In this document: piece by piece, positions 50,834 through 60,279 of the stretch
How the letters are laid out: each line of letters starts with the position of its first letter
Position numbering within the stretch: position 1 is the first letter of the stretch
DNA from: Paracoccus sp. SCSIO 75233
GTDB taxonomy: Bacteria; Pseudomonadota; Alphaproteobacteria; Rhodobacterales; Rhodobacteraceae
Assembly: GCF_027912675.1 (NCBI RefSeq)
Contig: NZ_CP115757.1
Span: 2,108,001 to 2,172,000, forward strand
Direction: 5' to 3'
Length of the DNA stretch: 64,000 nt
Notes under the pieces: generated by a model
Seen by the model: only the letters and a program-made list of their open reading frames with translations
The model's database searches: none
Told to the model about the DNA's origin: nothing
Program-made: the position numbers and the translations under genes

Positions 50834-51763
50834 TCAGTCGCGGCCCTTGTAGATATCCACCAGCTTGCCCAGCATATCCAGCGCGTCCTCACGGCTCCGC
50901 TGGAAGCTGTTGCGCCCGATGATGGAGCCATTGCCGCCGCCGTCACGGATCGCACGCGCGTCGTCATAAACCGCGTCGGCACCCTTCGCGGCGCCGCCCG
51001 AGAACACGACGATGCGACGACCGCCAAAGGCCGAATCCATGCAGTGCTGCACCCGCTTCGCCTGCGTCGAAATATCGATGTTCTGCGCCTCGTAGACCTT
51101 CTTGGCGTCCTTGTTTTCCAGATGATCGGTCGAGAGCTTGATCTTGATGATATGCGCCCCCAGCAGCGCCGCAATCTGGGCGGCATAGGCGGCGATGTCG
51201 ATTGCGGTCTCGCCGTCCTTGGTCAGCGATTCCCCACGCGGATAGGACCAGATAACCGTGGGGATACCCACGGCAGCCGCCTCGGCCCGCATTTCGGCAA
51301 TCTCCTCGAACATATCAAGCGCCATGTCGGAGCCCGGATAGATCGTGAAGCCAATGGCCGAACACCCGAGGCGCAGCGCATCCTGAACATTTGCCGTCAC
51401 AGCCTGATTTTTGCCGGCTGTATCCGACATCAGGCTGTTGGCGGAGTTGCATTTCAGAATGGTCGGGATCTGACCGGCAAAGGTATCGGCTCCGGCCTCC
51501 AGCATGCCCAGCGGCGCCGCGTAGGCGTTCAGCCCGGCATCGATGGCCAGCTTGTAGTGATAATGGGGATCGTAGCCTGCCGGGTTCGGTGCAAAGCTGC
51601 GTGCGGGGCCATGCTCAAAACCCTGATCGACGGGCAGGATGATCATCTTGCCGGTGCCGCCCAGCTTGCCCTGCATCAGCATCCGGCAGAGATTGCCCTT
51701 AACGCCGGGGTTTTCGCCCTCGTAATTCGCCAGAATCTTCTTGACGTTGTTCGTAGCTTTCAT
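50834..51763 (-). CDS. class I fructose-bisphosphate aldolase (FbaB/DhnA type)
   Basis: Splits fructose-1,6-bisphosphate to triose phosphates by a Schiff-base mechanism. The 309-residue protein belongs to the archaeal-type class I family: IILPVDQGFEHGPARSF start, WSYPRGES, the active Lys in HIIKIKLSTDH and the phosphate-binding GGAAKGADAV / GGGNGSIIGRNSF. GGAGA precedes the ATG at 51763. With pgk it covers central glycolysis or gluconeogenesis here. The 204 bases upstream hold its promoter. Confidence 0.94.
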   Translation of the reverse strand: MKATNNVKKILANYEGENPGVKGNLCRMLMQGKLGGTGKMIILPVDQGFEHGPARSFAPNPAGYDPHYHYKLAIDAGLNAYAAPLGMLEAGADTFAGQIPTILKCNSANSLMSDTAGKNQAVTANVQDALRLGCSAIGFTIYPGSDMALDMFEEIAEMRAEAAAVGIPTVIWSYPRGESLTKDGETAIDIAAYAAQIAALLGAHIIKIKLSTDHLENKDAKKVYEAQNIDISTQAKRVQHCMDSAFGGRRIVVFSGGAAKGADAVYDDARAIRDGGGNGSIIGRNSFQRSREDALDMLGKLVDIYKGRD

Positions 51764-51882
51764 GGCATGTCTCCAATGTTCATCACTCAAGGCGTCATAT
51801 CAGGCTTCATGTCCCGATCAATGAATGGTGGCGTTAACGTCTGGATGTTAGCGACGGACTTACGTCGTTTTGCGACATATCT

Positions 51883-51890
51883 TTACGTAA
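51883..51890. promoter_or_regulatory. TTACGTAA palindrome upstream of the aldolase gene
   Basis: A perfect 8-bp palindrome about 120 bases before the fba start codon, in a region that also has GTTAACG and TTACGTCG words (51833-51870). It may be an operator, but the short length makes chance likely. Confidence 0.25.
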
Positions 51891-51967
51891 CGGCCGCAAT
51901 CTCGTCGATAAGACCGGCCGATCCGCAGACAGAAAACGATAGGCTTGGAGAAGAGAAAAGCAAATGA

Positions 51968-52044
51968 TGGCGCGGTTGACGGGGCTCGAACCCGCGACCC
52001 CCGGCGTGACAGGCCGGTACTCTAACCAACTGAGCTACAACCGC
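51968..52044 (-). tRNA. tRNA-Asp (GTC anticodon), copy 1
   Basis: The minus strand gives GCGGTTG...TAGCTCAGTTGGTTAGAG, anticodon loop CTGTCAC (GTC), T-arm GGGTTCGAGCCCCG, acceptor CAACCGC, discriminator G and encoded CCA. It is 77 nt long and identical to the copy exactly 100 bp away. Confidence 0.96.
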
Positions 52045-52067
52045 GCATCATGTTCGGGCGATGGTGG

Positions 52068-52144
52068 TGGCGCGGTTGACGGGGCTCGAACCCGCGACCC
52101 CCGGCGTGACAGGCCGGTACTCTAACCAACTGAGCTACAACCGC
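52068..52144 (-). tRNA. tRNA-Asp (GTC anticodon), copy 2
   Basis: Identical in sequence to the copy at 51968-52044, offset by exactly 100 bp, in the same direction and transcribed first. The 23-bp spacer suggests one transcript for both. Confidence 0.96.
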
Positions 52145-52240
52145 ATGCTCACCAACCCCGGCATGATCGCCCGCCGGGGTAGCGGGGATTTACGCGGACC
52201 CACAAGGCACGTCAAGCAGGGAATCGGAAAAATGCGAATT

Positions 52241-53368
52241 TCAGGACGGCGTTTCATCGCGGACCGACCGGGGCAGGCTGATCCGGCCGCCGCAAACGGG
52301 TGCCGGTGCGCCGGTCGTCATGGGGCCGGATGTCGGCAGGCCACGCAGGACGCGCACGGCCAGCCAGCCGAACGCCTGCGCTTCCAGCATGTCCCCGTCG
52401 AGGCCAATCTCCTCAACCGGCGCAACCGTGCAAGGCAAAGCACCAGACAGCGCCTCCATGATCGCCGGATTATGGCGACCGCCGCCGCAGACAAGCACAC
52501 GCTCCGGCATTGCGGGCAGATGTTCCATCCCCGCCGCAACCGACCCCGCCAGAACCGCCACCAATGTCGCCGCCGCATCTTCGGCTGACAGGGTTTTCAC
52601 CATATCCGAAAGACCGGCAAACGCGTCCCGATCCAGCGATTTCGGCGGGATCTGCGCGAAATAGGGATGCCGCAGGAACCGGGCAACGGCGTCGGCATCC
52701 GCCGTGCCGCGACGTGCGAGGGCGCCGCGCTCGTCCCGCTCTCCCAGCCCACGGGCGCGCACCAGATCGTTGATCGGTGCATTCGCCGGCCCGGTATCGA
52801 AGGCCAGACAACCCGTCTCCGGCCCGTCAGTCGCCGGATCGACCCATGTCAGGTTCCCGACACCGCCGAGATTGAGGAAAACGACCGGCTCACGGCCCAT
52901 ATGCCCTTGCCGCGCGGCCCAGTCGGCGCAAGCCCAATGGAAGAACGGAGCCAGCGGCGCGCCCTGCCCGCCCTGCCGCACATCTTCCGTTCGGAAATCC
53001 CACACCACGCGGCGATCCGTCTGCCGGGCCAGTTCCGCGCCCGACCCGGCCTGATGCGTTCCCCGCCCGCCCGGATCATGGGCAAGCGTCTGGCCATGAT
53101 AGCCGATCAGCTCCGCCTCAGGAAAATCCGCCGCGAGCGCCGCATGGGCGGCCACGGAAAACGCTTCGGCCTCGCTGACGCCGTCATCCCCCGGCCATTT
53201 GCCAAGCGCATCATGCAGAACGGAGGATTCGTTGTGGGAATAGGCGCGATAGCCCGAAGGCCCGAAACCACCGATCCTCTCCCCGTCGGTTTCGATCATC
53301 GCGGCATCGACCCCGTCAAGCGAGGTTCCCGACATCATCCCGAGCGCGCGGATCATCCTGCCTGTCAT
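52241..53368 (-). CDS. anmK: anhydro-N-acetylmuramic acid kinase
   Basis: Recycles peptidoglycan by converting 1,6-anhydro-MurNAc to MurNAc-6-phosphate. The 375-residue sugar-kinase-fold protein has the ATP-binding start [16 protein letters not shown] and the motifs [29 protein letters not shown] and a late [12 protein letters not shown], all typical. The opposite tyrS gene begins 57 bases away, so the two share a promoter region. Confidence 0.95.
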   Translation of the reverse strand: MTGRMIRALGMMSGTSLDGVDAAMIETDGERIGGFGPSGYRAYSHNESSVLHDALGKWPGDDGVSEAEAFSVAAHAALAADFPEAELIGYHGQTLAHDPGGRGTHQAGSGAELARQTDRRVVWDFRTEDVRQGGQGAPLAPFFHWACADWAARQGHMGREPVVFLNLGGVGNLTWVDPATDGPETGCLAFDTGPANAPINDLVRARGLGERDERGALARRGTADADAVARFLRHPYFAQIPPKSLDRDAFAGLSDMVKTLSAEDAAATLVAVLAGSVAAGMEHLPAMPERVLVCGGGRHNPAIMEALSGALPCTVAPVEEIGLDGDMLEAQAFGWLAVRVLRGLPTSGPMTTGAPAPVCGGRISLPRSVRDETPS

Positions 53369-53424
53369 GGGTTTTCCTTCCTTCGTCGCCCCGGTATATC
53401 CGGCCTATCGAAAAGGAAAAAGCA

Positions 53425-54663
53425 ATGGCACCCACCCCGAAATCCGAATTTCTGCGCATTATCATGGAGCGCGGCTTTCTGGCCGACTGCACCGATCTGA
53501 CCGCGCTTGACGAAGCTCTGATCGAGGGGCCGGTGACGGCGTATATCGGCTATGACGCGACAGCCGCGTCGCTGCATGTGGGGCATCTGCTCAATATCAT
53601 GCTGCTGAGATGGTTTCAGAAAACCGGCAACCGGCCGATCACCCTGATGGGGGGCGGCACGACCAAGGTCGGCGATCCGTCTTTCCGCAGCGATGAACGT
53701 CCCCTGCTGGGACCGGAACAGATCCAGTCGAATATCGACGGCATGCAGAAGGTCTTTGCCCAATATCTCGATTACGGCGATGGCAAGGCGATGATGCTCA
53801 ACAATGCCGAATGGCTGGACGGGCTGAACTATCTCGATTTCCTGCGCGACATCGGGCGGCATTTTTCGGTCAACCGGATGCTGTCTTTCGAATCGGTGAA
53901 ATCCCGGCTGGATCGCGAACAGTCGCTCAGCTTCCTTGAGTTCAACTACATGATCCTTCAGGCCTATGACTTCCTGGAGCAGCACCGGCGTTACGATTGC
54001 CGGTTGCAGATGGGCGGCTCGGACCAGTGGGGCAATATCGTCAACGGCGTCGACCTGACCCGCCGCGTGCTCGACCGCGAAGTCTGGGGGCTGACCACGC
54101 CGCTGCTGACCACCAGTGACGGGCGCAAGATGGGCAAATCGCAGGGTGGTGCGATCTGGCTGAATGGCGAGATGCTGAGCGCCTATGAATTCTGGCAGTT
54201 CTGGCGCAATACGACCGATGCCGATGTGGGCCGGTTCCTGAAGCTCTACACCGAGTTGCCGGTCGATGAATGCGACCGTCTTGGCGCGCTTTCGGGATCG
54301 GAGATCAATGAGGCGAAGGTGCGGCTGGCCAATGAGGTCACGACGCTGCTGCACGGCGCGGACGCAGCCGCTTCGGCCGAGGCGACCGCCCGCGAGGTGT
54401 TCGAGCAGGGCGGCGCAGGCGGCGATCTGGAGGTGGTGACGATCGGGGCGGACACGCTGCCGCTGTCCATCGTGCAGCTTCTGGCGCAAACCGGTATCAC
54501 CGGCTCCGGCAAGGAGGCGAAGCGCCTGATTGCCGAGGGCGGCTTGCGGTTGAACAATGACGCTGTTGGCGATCCGCAAATTCAGGTCGATGCGGGAATG
54601 ATCGGTGACGGGCTGAAGATCTCGGTTGGCAAGAAGAAACACCGGATGCTACGGATCGGATAA
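53425..54663 (+). CDS. tyrS: tyrosyl-tRNA synthetase
   Basis: Class I synthetase of 412 residues. The HIGH motif is HVGH (51-54), the KMSKS-like loop is KMGKS (235-239), and a C-terminal S4 RNA-binding domain ends the protein (about 345-412, [19 protein letters not shown]). The [10 protein letters not shown] segment recognises tyrosine. It is the TyrRS form common in alphaproteobacteria. A strong terminator follows. Confidence 0.96.
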   Translation: MAPTPKSEFLRIIMERGFLADCTDLTALDEALIEGPVTAYIGYDATAASLHVGHLLNIMLLRWFQKTGNRPITLMGGGTTKVGDPSFRSDERPLLGPEQIQSNIDGMQKVFAQYLDYGDGKAMMLNNAEWLDGLNYLDFLRDIGRHFSVNRMLSFESVKSRLDREQSLSFLEFNYMILQAYDFLEQHRRYDCRLQMGGSDQWGNIVNGVDLTRRVLDREVWGLTTPLLTTSDGRKMGKSQGGAIWLNGEMLSAYEFWQFWRNTTDADVGRFLKLYTELPVDECDRLGALSGSEINEAKVRLANEVTTLLHGADAAASAEATAREVFEQGGAGGDLEVVTIGADTLPLSIVQLLAQTGITGSGKEAKRLIAEGGLRLNNDAVGDPQIQVDAGMIGDGLKISVGKKKHRMLRIG

Positions 54664-54665
54664 AG

Positions 54666-54694
54666 AAAAGGCCGGGGTGAGCCCCGGCCTTTTT
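54666..54694. terminator. bidirectional terminator between tyrS and the cyclophilin operon
   Basis: GGCCGGGG and CCCCGGCC form an 8-bp stem around TGAG with AAAAG before and TTTTT after, so it works from both sides. It begins three bases after the tyrS stop codon. Confidence 0.92.
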
Positions 54695-54718
54695 AATGGT
54701 GACGACACGACGGGCAGA

Positions 54719-55312
54719 TCACTCAGCGACGGTGACGGACAGCATGTAGTCAGGCTCGCTGACCGCACCATTGGCAGCGGAATCGCCCTTCTTGACCGCT
54801 TGCAGCACGTCCCAGCCATCGACGAGCTGGCCGACGACCGTATATTGACCGTCAAGGAACGGGGCCGGGGCGAGGTCGATGAAAAACTGGCTGTTGGCGC
54901 TGTTGGGGTCTTGCGCGCGGGCCATGCCGACCGTCCCTTGCTGGAACGACACATCGCTGAACTCTGCGGCGAGGTCCGGCAGGTCGGAACCACCCATACC
55001 TGCGCGGGCCGTATCGCCGTCCTGCTTGCCGAACTGGACGTCGCCGGTCTGGGCCATGAACCCGTCAATGACGCGATGGAACACGACGCCATTATAGGCA
55101 CCGGACTGGGCCAGCTCGATCAGGCGGGCGACATGATTCGGTGCCTTGTCCTCATAGAGATCAAGCGTGATCGTCCCTTTGGACCCACCGGCGGCGTCGG
55201 CGATCTCGATCACCAGGTTCGGGCCCGGACCGTCAGACACGCCGGGAAGCCCCTCCGCTGCGGCGCTTCCTGCCGCCAGCGCAAGGATCGGAATCAGAAG
55301 CGCATTACGCAT
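54719..55312 (-). CDS. periplasmic cyclophilin-type peptidyl-prolyl isomerase
   Basis: Speeds Pro cis-trans isomerisation in exported proteins. The 197-residue protein has an N-terminal signal peptide (cleaved near GSAAA) and the cyclophilin core: YNGVVFHRVIDGFMAQTGD with the catalytic Arg, and ANSQFFIDLAPAPFLDGQYTVVG. The start codon overlaps the end of the cytosolic cyclophilin gene by eight bases, and both are one operon. The two proteins are clear paralogues. Confidence 0.94.
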   Translation of the reverse strand: MRNALLIPILALAAGSAAAEGLPGVSDGPGPNLVIEIADAAGGSKGTITLDLYEDKAPNHVARLIELAQSGAYNGVVFHRVIDGFMAQTGDVQFGKQDGDTARAGMGGSDLPDLAAEFSDVSFQQGTVGMARAQDPNSANSQFFIDLAPAPFLDGQYTVVGQLVDGWDVLQAVKKGDSAANGAVSEPDYMLSVTVAE

Positions 55313-55811
55313 CGGCTGCCACTTTCACAGAGATCATCCGGTCGGGATTCGCTGGCGGCTCGCCGCGGGCGATCTTGTCGACATGCTCCATCCCTTCGAT
55401 GACGCGGCCATAAACCGTGTATTGGCCGTTCAGGAAGTGATTGTCCTTGAAGTTGATGAAAAACTGGCTGTTCGCACTGTTCGGGTTCTGCGAGCGTGCC
55501 GCACCCAGCGTTCCGCGATCATGCGGCAGCTTGGAAAACTCCGCCGGCAGGTCCGGCAGGTCGGAACCGCCCGTGCCGCAGCGGCGCGGGTTATAATCTT
55601 CTTCCATATCGCCATGCTCGACATCGCCGGTCTGCGCCATGAAACCGTCGATGACACGATGAAACGCCACGTTGTCGTAAGCACCCGCCCGCGCCAGCTC
55701 TTTCATCCGTTCGGCATGTTTGGGCGCGACATCGGTCAACAATTCAATCACAACCGGACCGTTCTTCAATTCAATGATGACGGTGTTTTCAGGATCCTTG
55801 ATCTCGGCCAT
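55305..55811 (-). CDS. cytosolic cyclophilin-type peptidyl-prolyl isomerase
   Basis: A 168-residue cyclophilin without signal peptide, core YDNVAFHRVIDGFMAQTGDVEHG and ANSQFFINFKDNHFLNGQYTVYG. The ATG at 55811 is chosen at the conserved N-terminus MAEIKDPENTVIIEL; upstream readings overlap the pgk promoter region. It is first in the operon with the periplasmic paralogue. The pgk gene is divergent, 148 bases away. Confidence 0.94.
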   Translation of the reverse strand: MAEIKDPENTVIIELKNGPVVIELLTDVAPKHAERMKELARAGAYDNVAFHRVIDGFMAQTGDVEHGDMEEDYNPRRCGTGGSDLPDLPAEFSKLPHDRGTLGAARSQNPNSANSQFFINFKDNHFLNGQYTVYGRVIEGMEHVDKIARGEPPANPDRMISVKVAADA

Positions 55812-55959
55812 GCAGGGCCTCCTTTTCAATGCTCGGCTCAGGGGTAGCGCGTCCGCAGGTTTCCCGCAACGCATGATGCTGTCACAGGCCACACCGGGCG
55901 CATTGACGATCCTGTGAGGATGCCCCACAACCCCGGTATAGATTTCACCGGAGGCTGCC

Positions 55960-57159
55960 ATGAGATTCAACCGCATCGAAGATATGGACCTCGACGGAAA
56001 AGTCGTTTTGACCCGCGTCGATCTGAATGTGCCAACCGAAAACGGTCACGTCACGGACACGACCCGGATCGACAAGATCGTGCCGACGGTCAATGCCATT
56101 CGTGACGCGGGCGGGAAAGTCGTTCTGCTGGCACATTTCGGCCGACCGAAAGGGCAGCGTGTCGATTCCATGTCGCTCTCGCAGATCGTGTCCGCGCTGG
56201 AAACCGCCCTCGGGCAAAGCGTCTCTTTCGCGGAGGAAGCTGTTGGCGGGCCTGCCAAACGGGCGGTTGCGGCAATGGCACCGGGCGATGTCGTTCTTCT
56301 GGAAAACACCCGCTTCTATGAGGGCGAGGAAAAGAACGACCAGACATTCGCAGCGTCCCTGGCCGCCCTGGGCGATGTTTATGTCAATGACGCGTTCTCC
56401 GCCGCGCACCGTGCCCACGCCTCGACCGAAGCGCTTGCGCGGCTGCTGCCCTCTGCCGCAGGAAAACTGATGGAGGCGGAGCTTGACGCGCTGGATGCCG
56501 CACTCGGCGATGCCGTCCGCCCTGTCGTCGCCGTCGTGGGCGGGGCCAAGGTCTCGACCAAGCTGGACCTGCTGTCCAACCTGATCGAGAAGGTCGACCA
56601 CCTGGTGATCGGTGGCGGCATGGCGAACACCTTCCTTGTCGCCAAGGGCATAGAGGTCGGCAATTCTCTGGCAGAGCGTGATATGGCCGATACCGCGCGC
56701 GATATTATCGCCAAAGCAGCGGATACCGGCTGCACCATCCACCTGCCCGTCGACGTCGTTGTCGCGCGGGAGTTCAAGGCCGGTGCCGCCTCCGAAACCG
56801 TGGCGGCGGATGCCTGTCCTGCCGATACCATGATCCTCGATGCCGGACCTCAGACGGTCGAGGAGATCGGCAAGGTTTTCGCCAATTGCCGGACGCTGAT
56901 CTGGAACGGCCCGCTCGGCGCCTTTGAAATCCCACCATTCGACGCCGCCACCAATGCCGCGGCGCAAGAGGCGGCGAAGCTGACCCGCGAGGGCAAGCTC
57001 ACCTCTGTCGCTGGTGGCGGCGATACGGTTGCGGCGCTGAACAAGGCCGGTGTCGCCGGCGATTTCACCTTTATCTCGACCGCAGGCGGGGCCTTCCTGG
57101 AATGGATGGAAGGCAAGGATCTGCCCGGGGTCGCTGCACTTGCCGACGCAAGGCAGTAG
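55960..57159 (+). CDS. pgk: phosphoglycerate kinase
   Basis: Glycolytic and gluconeogenic enzyme transferring phosphate between 1,3-bisphosphoglycerate and ADP. The 399-residue protein has [20 protein letters not shown], the hinge and [12 protein letters not shown], and the C-terminal nucleotide loop [18 protein letters not shown] precedes the ATG. It is followed 39 bases later by proA on the same strand. Confidence 0.96.
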   Translation: MRFNRIEDMDLDGKVVLTRVDLNVPTENGHVTDTTRIDKIVPTVNAIRDAGGKVVLLAHFGRPKGQRVDSMSLSQIVSALETALGQSVSFAEEAVGGPAKRAVAAMAPGDVVLLENTRFYEGEEKNDQTFAASLAALGDVYVNDAFSAAHRAHASTEALARLLPSAAGKLMEAELDALDAALGDAVRPVVAVVGGAKVSTKLDLLSNLIEKVDHLVIGGGMANTFLVAKGIEVGNSLAERDMADTARDIIAKAADTGCTIHLPVDVVVAREFKAGAASETVAADACPADTMILDAGPQTVEEIGKVFANCRTLIWNGPLGAFEIPPFDAATNAAAQEAAKLTREGKLTSVAGGGDTVAALNKAGVAGDFTFISTAGGAFLEWMEGKDLPGVAALADARQ

Positions 57160-57198
57160 CTCAAAATCAGGGGCAGCATGCCCCGGAAGGAGACGCCG

Positions 57199-58467
57199 AT
57201 GGATGGCGCAACCGAAACCGCCGAGACGCTGATCACCCAGATGGGGGAAGCGGCGCGGGTGGCGGCGGCAGAACTGGCCTATGCCAATGCTGAACGTAAA
57301 CACGCTGCCCTGATTGCTGCGGCAGATGCCGTGCGGACACGCGAGGCGGAGATTCTTGCGGCCAATGCAAAGGATCTCGACTACGCCCGCGAAAAGGGGC
57401 TGTCCGATGCAATGATCGACCGGCTGACCCTGACGCCGGACCGGCTGCGCGGGATCGTCGACAGCTTGCGCGCGATTGCCGAGCAGCCCGATCCCGTGGG
57501 TCGGGTTCTGACCGAATGGGACCGTCCGACGGGGCTGCGTATCCAGCGCGTCGCGACACCGCTGGGCGTGCTGGGCGTGATCTATGAAAGCCGACCCAAT
57601 GTGACCGCCGATGCCGGTGCCCTTGCGCTGAAATCCGGCAATGCCGTGATCCTGCGGGGCGGCAGCGATTCGATCCACTCGTCGGGTGCGCTGCATCGCT
57701 GCATGGTCGAGGGCTTGCGCGCCGCGAAACTGCCGGCGACCGCAATCCAGATCGTGCCGATCCGCGACCGCGAGGCTGTGGCCGCGATGCTGCGCGCTCA
57801 GGGGCTGATCGACGTCATCATCCCGCGCGGCGGCAAGGGGCTGGTCGGGCTCGTGCAGCGCGAGGCAAGGGTGCCGGTCTTCGCCCATCTGGAGGGCATC
57901 TGTCATATCTATGCCGACCGCGACGCCGATCTGGAAAAAGCCCGCCGCGTGGTCCTGAACGCCAAGACAAGGCGCACCGGCGTTTGCGGCGCGGCAGAAT
58001 GCCTGCTGATCGACCGGGGCTTTTACGACAAGCATGGCGACGTGCTGATCCGCGACTTGCTGAATGCCGGTGTCGAAGTCCGCGCCGAGGGCGAGTTGGC
58101 GCAGATCAACGGCACCGTCGAGGCCGCGCCGGAGGATTTCGGACGCGAATTTCTGGACAGCATCATTGCGGTGCGGCTGGTCAATGGCGTGGATGAGGCG
58201 ATTGCCCATATCCGGACGCATGGCTCCGGCCATACCGAGGCGATCCTGACCGAGAACGACGCCACAGCGCAGCGCTTCTTCGAGCGGCTGGACAGCGCCA
58301 TTCTGATGCGAAACGCCTCGACGCAATTCGCGGACGGGGGCGAATTCGGCATGGGCGCTGAAATCGGTATCGCCACCGGAAAGATGCACGCGCGCGGCCC
58401 GGTCGGTGCGGAGCAGCTGACCAGCTTCAAATATATCGTGACCGGCAACGGTACGACCCGGGACTGA
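57199..58467 (+). CDS. proA: glutamate-5-semialdehyde dehydrogenase
   Basis: Second enzyme of proline synthesis, reducing gamma-glutamyl phosphate with NADPH. The 422-residue aldehyde-dehydrogenase-fold protein has [36 protein letters not shown] and the catalytic Cys in [24 protein letters not shown] before the ATG at 57199 decides the start. The partner kinase gene proB is not in the window. Confidence 0.95.
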   Translation: MDGATETAETLITQMGEAARVAAAELAYANAERKHAALIAAADAVRTREAEILAANAKDLDYAREKGLSDAMIDRLTLTPDRLRGIVDSLRAIAEQPDPVGRVLTEWDRPTGLRIQRVATPLGVLGVIYESRPNVTADAGALALKSGNAVILRGGSDSIHSSGALHRCMVEGLRAAKLPATAIQIVPIRDREAVAAMLRAQGLIDVIIPRGGKGLVGLVQREARVPVFAHLEGICHIYADRDADLEKARRVVLNAKTRRTGVCGAAECLLIDRGFYDKHGDVLIRDLLNAGVEVRAEGELAQINGTVEAAPEDFGREFLDSIIAVRLVNGVDEAIAHIRTHGSGHTEAILTENDATAQRFFERLDSAILMRNASTQFADGGEFGMGAEIGIATGKMHARGPVGAEQLTSFKYIVTGNGTTRD

Positions 58468-58477
58468 TTGCCAATTT

Positions 58478-58505
58478 CGCCGCGCCTTTTGCTACAGGCG
58501 CGGCG
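58478..58505. terminator. stem-loop between proA and chpT
   Basis: CGCCGCGCC and GGCGCGGCG form a perfect 9-bp stem with a 10-nt loop between two convergent genes, ten bases past the proA stop. The downstream sequence is only mildly T-rich, so termination is probable rather than certain. Confidence 0.5.
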
Positions 58506-58513
58506 ATCATGTC

Positions 58514-59170
58514 TTAAAAACTGATCTCTGCGCCAGCGTCATCGATCGACCAGCGGACCGGGCGCCCCGCCTGTATCGCCGCAAGGCGGAGCAGCGGAAA
58601 ATGAACCTCTGCCGCCACCGGCTGCCTGGGCGTCTCGCAGTCACCGTCCAGCCACGCCCATAGGGCACGATCCGGATCGGTCCGGTCGGCTTCGGCTGTC
58701 AGATGCCAGACCCGCCCCGCCAGTCCGATACGAACAGCCCCGCCCCACGGCATCGCGGTTTCCAGACACATGAGCGCCAGAGCCAGCATCTTGACCACAA
58801 TGCGCGGCTGACCACCCTCGAACTCCGACGAGATCCGCACCCGGCCAATGCGTGACATATGCGCAAGCAGCCCGGCAATCTCGCCCTCGCTCAACTGTTG
58901 CCCGTCGCCTGCCGCGCCAAACGCCACCCGAAAGCAGGACAGCTTGTCGCGCGCGGCATGAAGCGCATCCTCAATCAGCCCGATTTCTGCATTGCCGTCC
59001 AGATTTCCGCACCGATCCGACATCTGCAACAATTCCAACCCGTTCCCGACAGCACCGATGGGAGAGATCAGATCGTGACAAAGCCGGGAGCCGACCAGTT
59101 CGATCAGCATCGATGCCGGATCATCAGGGCGCTCATACATTGCGGCAGCGGCTTGCGACGGGTATTGCAT
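58514..59170 (-). CDS. chpT: histidine phosphotransferase ChpT
   Basis: Relays phosphate from the hybrid kinase CckA to the response regulators CtrA and CpdR in the alphaproteobacterial cell-cycle/motility pathway. The 218-residue protein has the phospho-accepting His32 in GSRLCHDLISPIGAVGNGLELL, followed by the degenerate ATPase-like domain. The ATG at 59170 gives the usual length; a start 22 codons earlier would overlap the DUF3553 gene. It is divergent from that gene by only 17 bases. Confidence 0.92.
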   Translation of the reverse strand: MQYPSQAAAAMYERPDDPASMLIELVGSRLCHDLISPIGAVGNGLELLQMSDRCGNLDGNAEIGLIEDALHAARDKLSCFRVAFGAAGDGQQLSEGEIAGLLAHMSRIGRVRISSEFEGGQPRIVVKMLALALMCLETAMPWGGAVRIGLAGRVWHLTAEADRTDPDRALWAWLDGDCETPRQPVAAEVHFPLLRLAAIQAGRPVRWSIDDAGAEISF

Positions 59171-59187
59171 AAGCAGGAGACCTTTCG

Positions 59188-59364
59188 ATGAACGATTTTC
59201 TTGAGCCGGGAATGCTTGTTCGGAACCCAGCGGCACCGGAATGGGGGCTGGGACAGGTTCAATCGCGCATCGGCGACCGCATCACAGTGAATTTCCATGA
59301 GGCGGGCAAACGTGTCATCGACGGTCGTCGCGTGGTGCTGGAACTCGTTGACATTGATACCTGA
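59188..59364 (+). CDS. small DUF3553 protein
   Basis: A 58-residue protein starting MNDFLEPGMLVRNPAAPEWG and ending VVLELVDID. The pattern (W-G-GQVQS, then ITVNFHEAGK) is that of DUF3553, a family of short SH3-like beta proteins in alphaproteobacteria, of unknown function. CAGGAGA precedes the ATG. The start is 17 bases from that of the divergent chpT, so both promoters must lie inside the opposite genes. Confidence 0.85.
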   Translation: MNDFLEPGMLVRNPAAPEWGLGQVQSRIGDRITVNFHEAGKRVIDGRRVVLELVDIDT

Positions 59365-59493
59365 TAAAGCACACATAATATATATGGTCTACTCAACTTT
59401 TAATTGTGTCAATACACCTTATGGATGTGGGCGGTATTGCCTTGTGACCCTGTCTTGCATAGAGGGTAGCGAAACGGGCAAGCAGGCAGGTCC

Positions 59494-60279
59494 ATGAACC
59501 CGGACAGTAAGTTCTTCGACATCCGCATCGCGACAAGCGAAACCGATCTGGCAGCCGCGCAGCGGCTCCGCTACCGCGTTTTCGTGGAGGAGCTGGGCGG
59601 GGACGGCCCGATGGTCGATCACGATGCCCGTCTGGAAAAGGACGAGTTTGACGAGGCGGTCGATCACCTTGTGCTGGTCGATACGCGTCGCAAACCTGCC
59701 GAACTGGATCATGTGGTCGGCGTGTATCGTTTGCTGCCCGGCACCCGCGCGGCGGAGTTCGGTCGCTTCTACTGCGACAGCGAATATGATCTGAGCAAGC
59801 TCAAATCCTCTGGCCGGCCCTTGCTGGAGCTGGGGCGTTCCTGTGTGCTGCCGGAATATCGCGGCGGTGCCGGCATGTTCCTGCTGTGGAATGCGTTATC
59901 GGAATATGTGCTGGAACTCGGGATCGAGGTGCTGTTCGGCGTCGCGTCCTTTCACGGCACGGACGCAGATGCGCTCAGCCAGCAGCTCAGCTGGCTGCAC
60001 CACAAATGCCTCGCACCGGAGCCCATCCGGCCTGTGGCACTGGCCGAGGGGTATCAGCGCATGGACCTCGTCCCGCCCGAGGAACTCGACCGCAGGGCAG
60101 CGATGATTGGCATGCCTGCCCTGATCAAGGCCTATCTGCGGCTCGGCGGTACGGTTGGCGAGGGAGCCTATCTCGACCGTGACTTCAATACGACCGATGT
60201 GCTGTTGCTGATGGACACCGCGGCCATGTCTGGCAAACACCGCGAGTTCTATACATCCAGATGGCAGACGAAAACCTGA
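59494..60279 (+). CDS. olsB: ornithine-acyl-ACP N-acyltransferase
   Basis: First step of ornithine-lipid synthesis: adds a 3-hydroxy fatty acid from ACP to the alpha-amino group of ornithine, giving lyso-ornithine lipid. The 261-residue GNAT-fold protein contains AAQRLRYRVFVEELGGDG, ELGRSCVLPEYRGGAGMFLLWNAL and the C-terminal PALIKAYLRLGGTVGEGAYLDRDFNTTDV, diagnostic for OlsB. The olsA start lies 18 bases inside its end. The AT-rich 129-bp gap before it probably holds the promoter. Confidence 0.93.
   Translation: MNPDSKFFDIRIATSETDLAAAQRLRYRVFVEELGGDGPMVDHDARLEKDEFDEAVDHLVLVDTRRKPAELDHVVGVYRLLPGTRAAEFGRFYCDSEYDLSKLKSSGRPLLELGRSCVLPEYRGGAGMFLLWNALSEYVLELGIEVLFGVASFHGTDADALSQQLSWLHHKCLAPEPIRPVALAEGYQRMDLVPPEELDRRAAMIGMPALIKAYLRLGGTVGEGAYLDRDFNTTDVLLLMDTAAMSGKHREFYTSRWQTKT

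Noticed and set aside
50614..51186. N-terminal extension of lysC
   Set aside because: It would overlap the aldolase gene and a terminator; the conserved KFGGT motif lies seven residues after the ATG at 50613.
59430..59460. Pho box before olsB
   Set aside because: CTTGTGACCCTGTCTTGC resembles a half site, but the 11-bp repeat spacing of PhoB boxes is absent.
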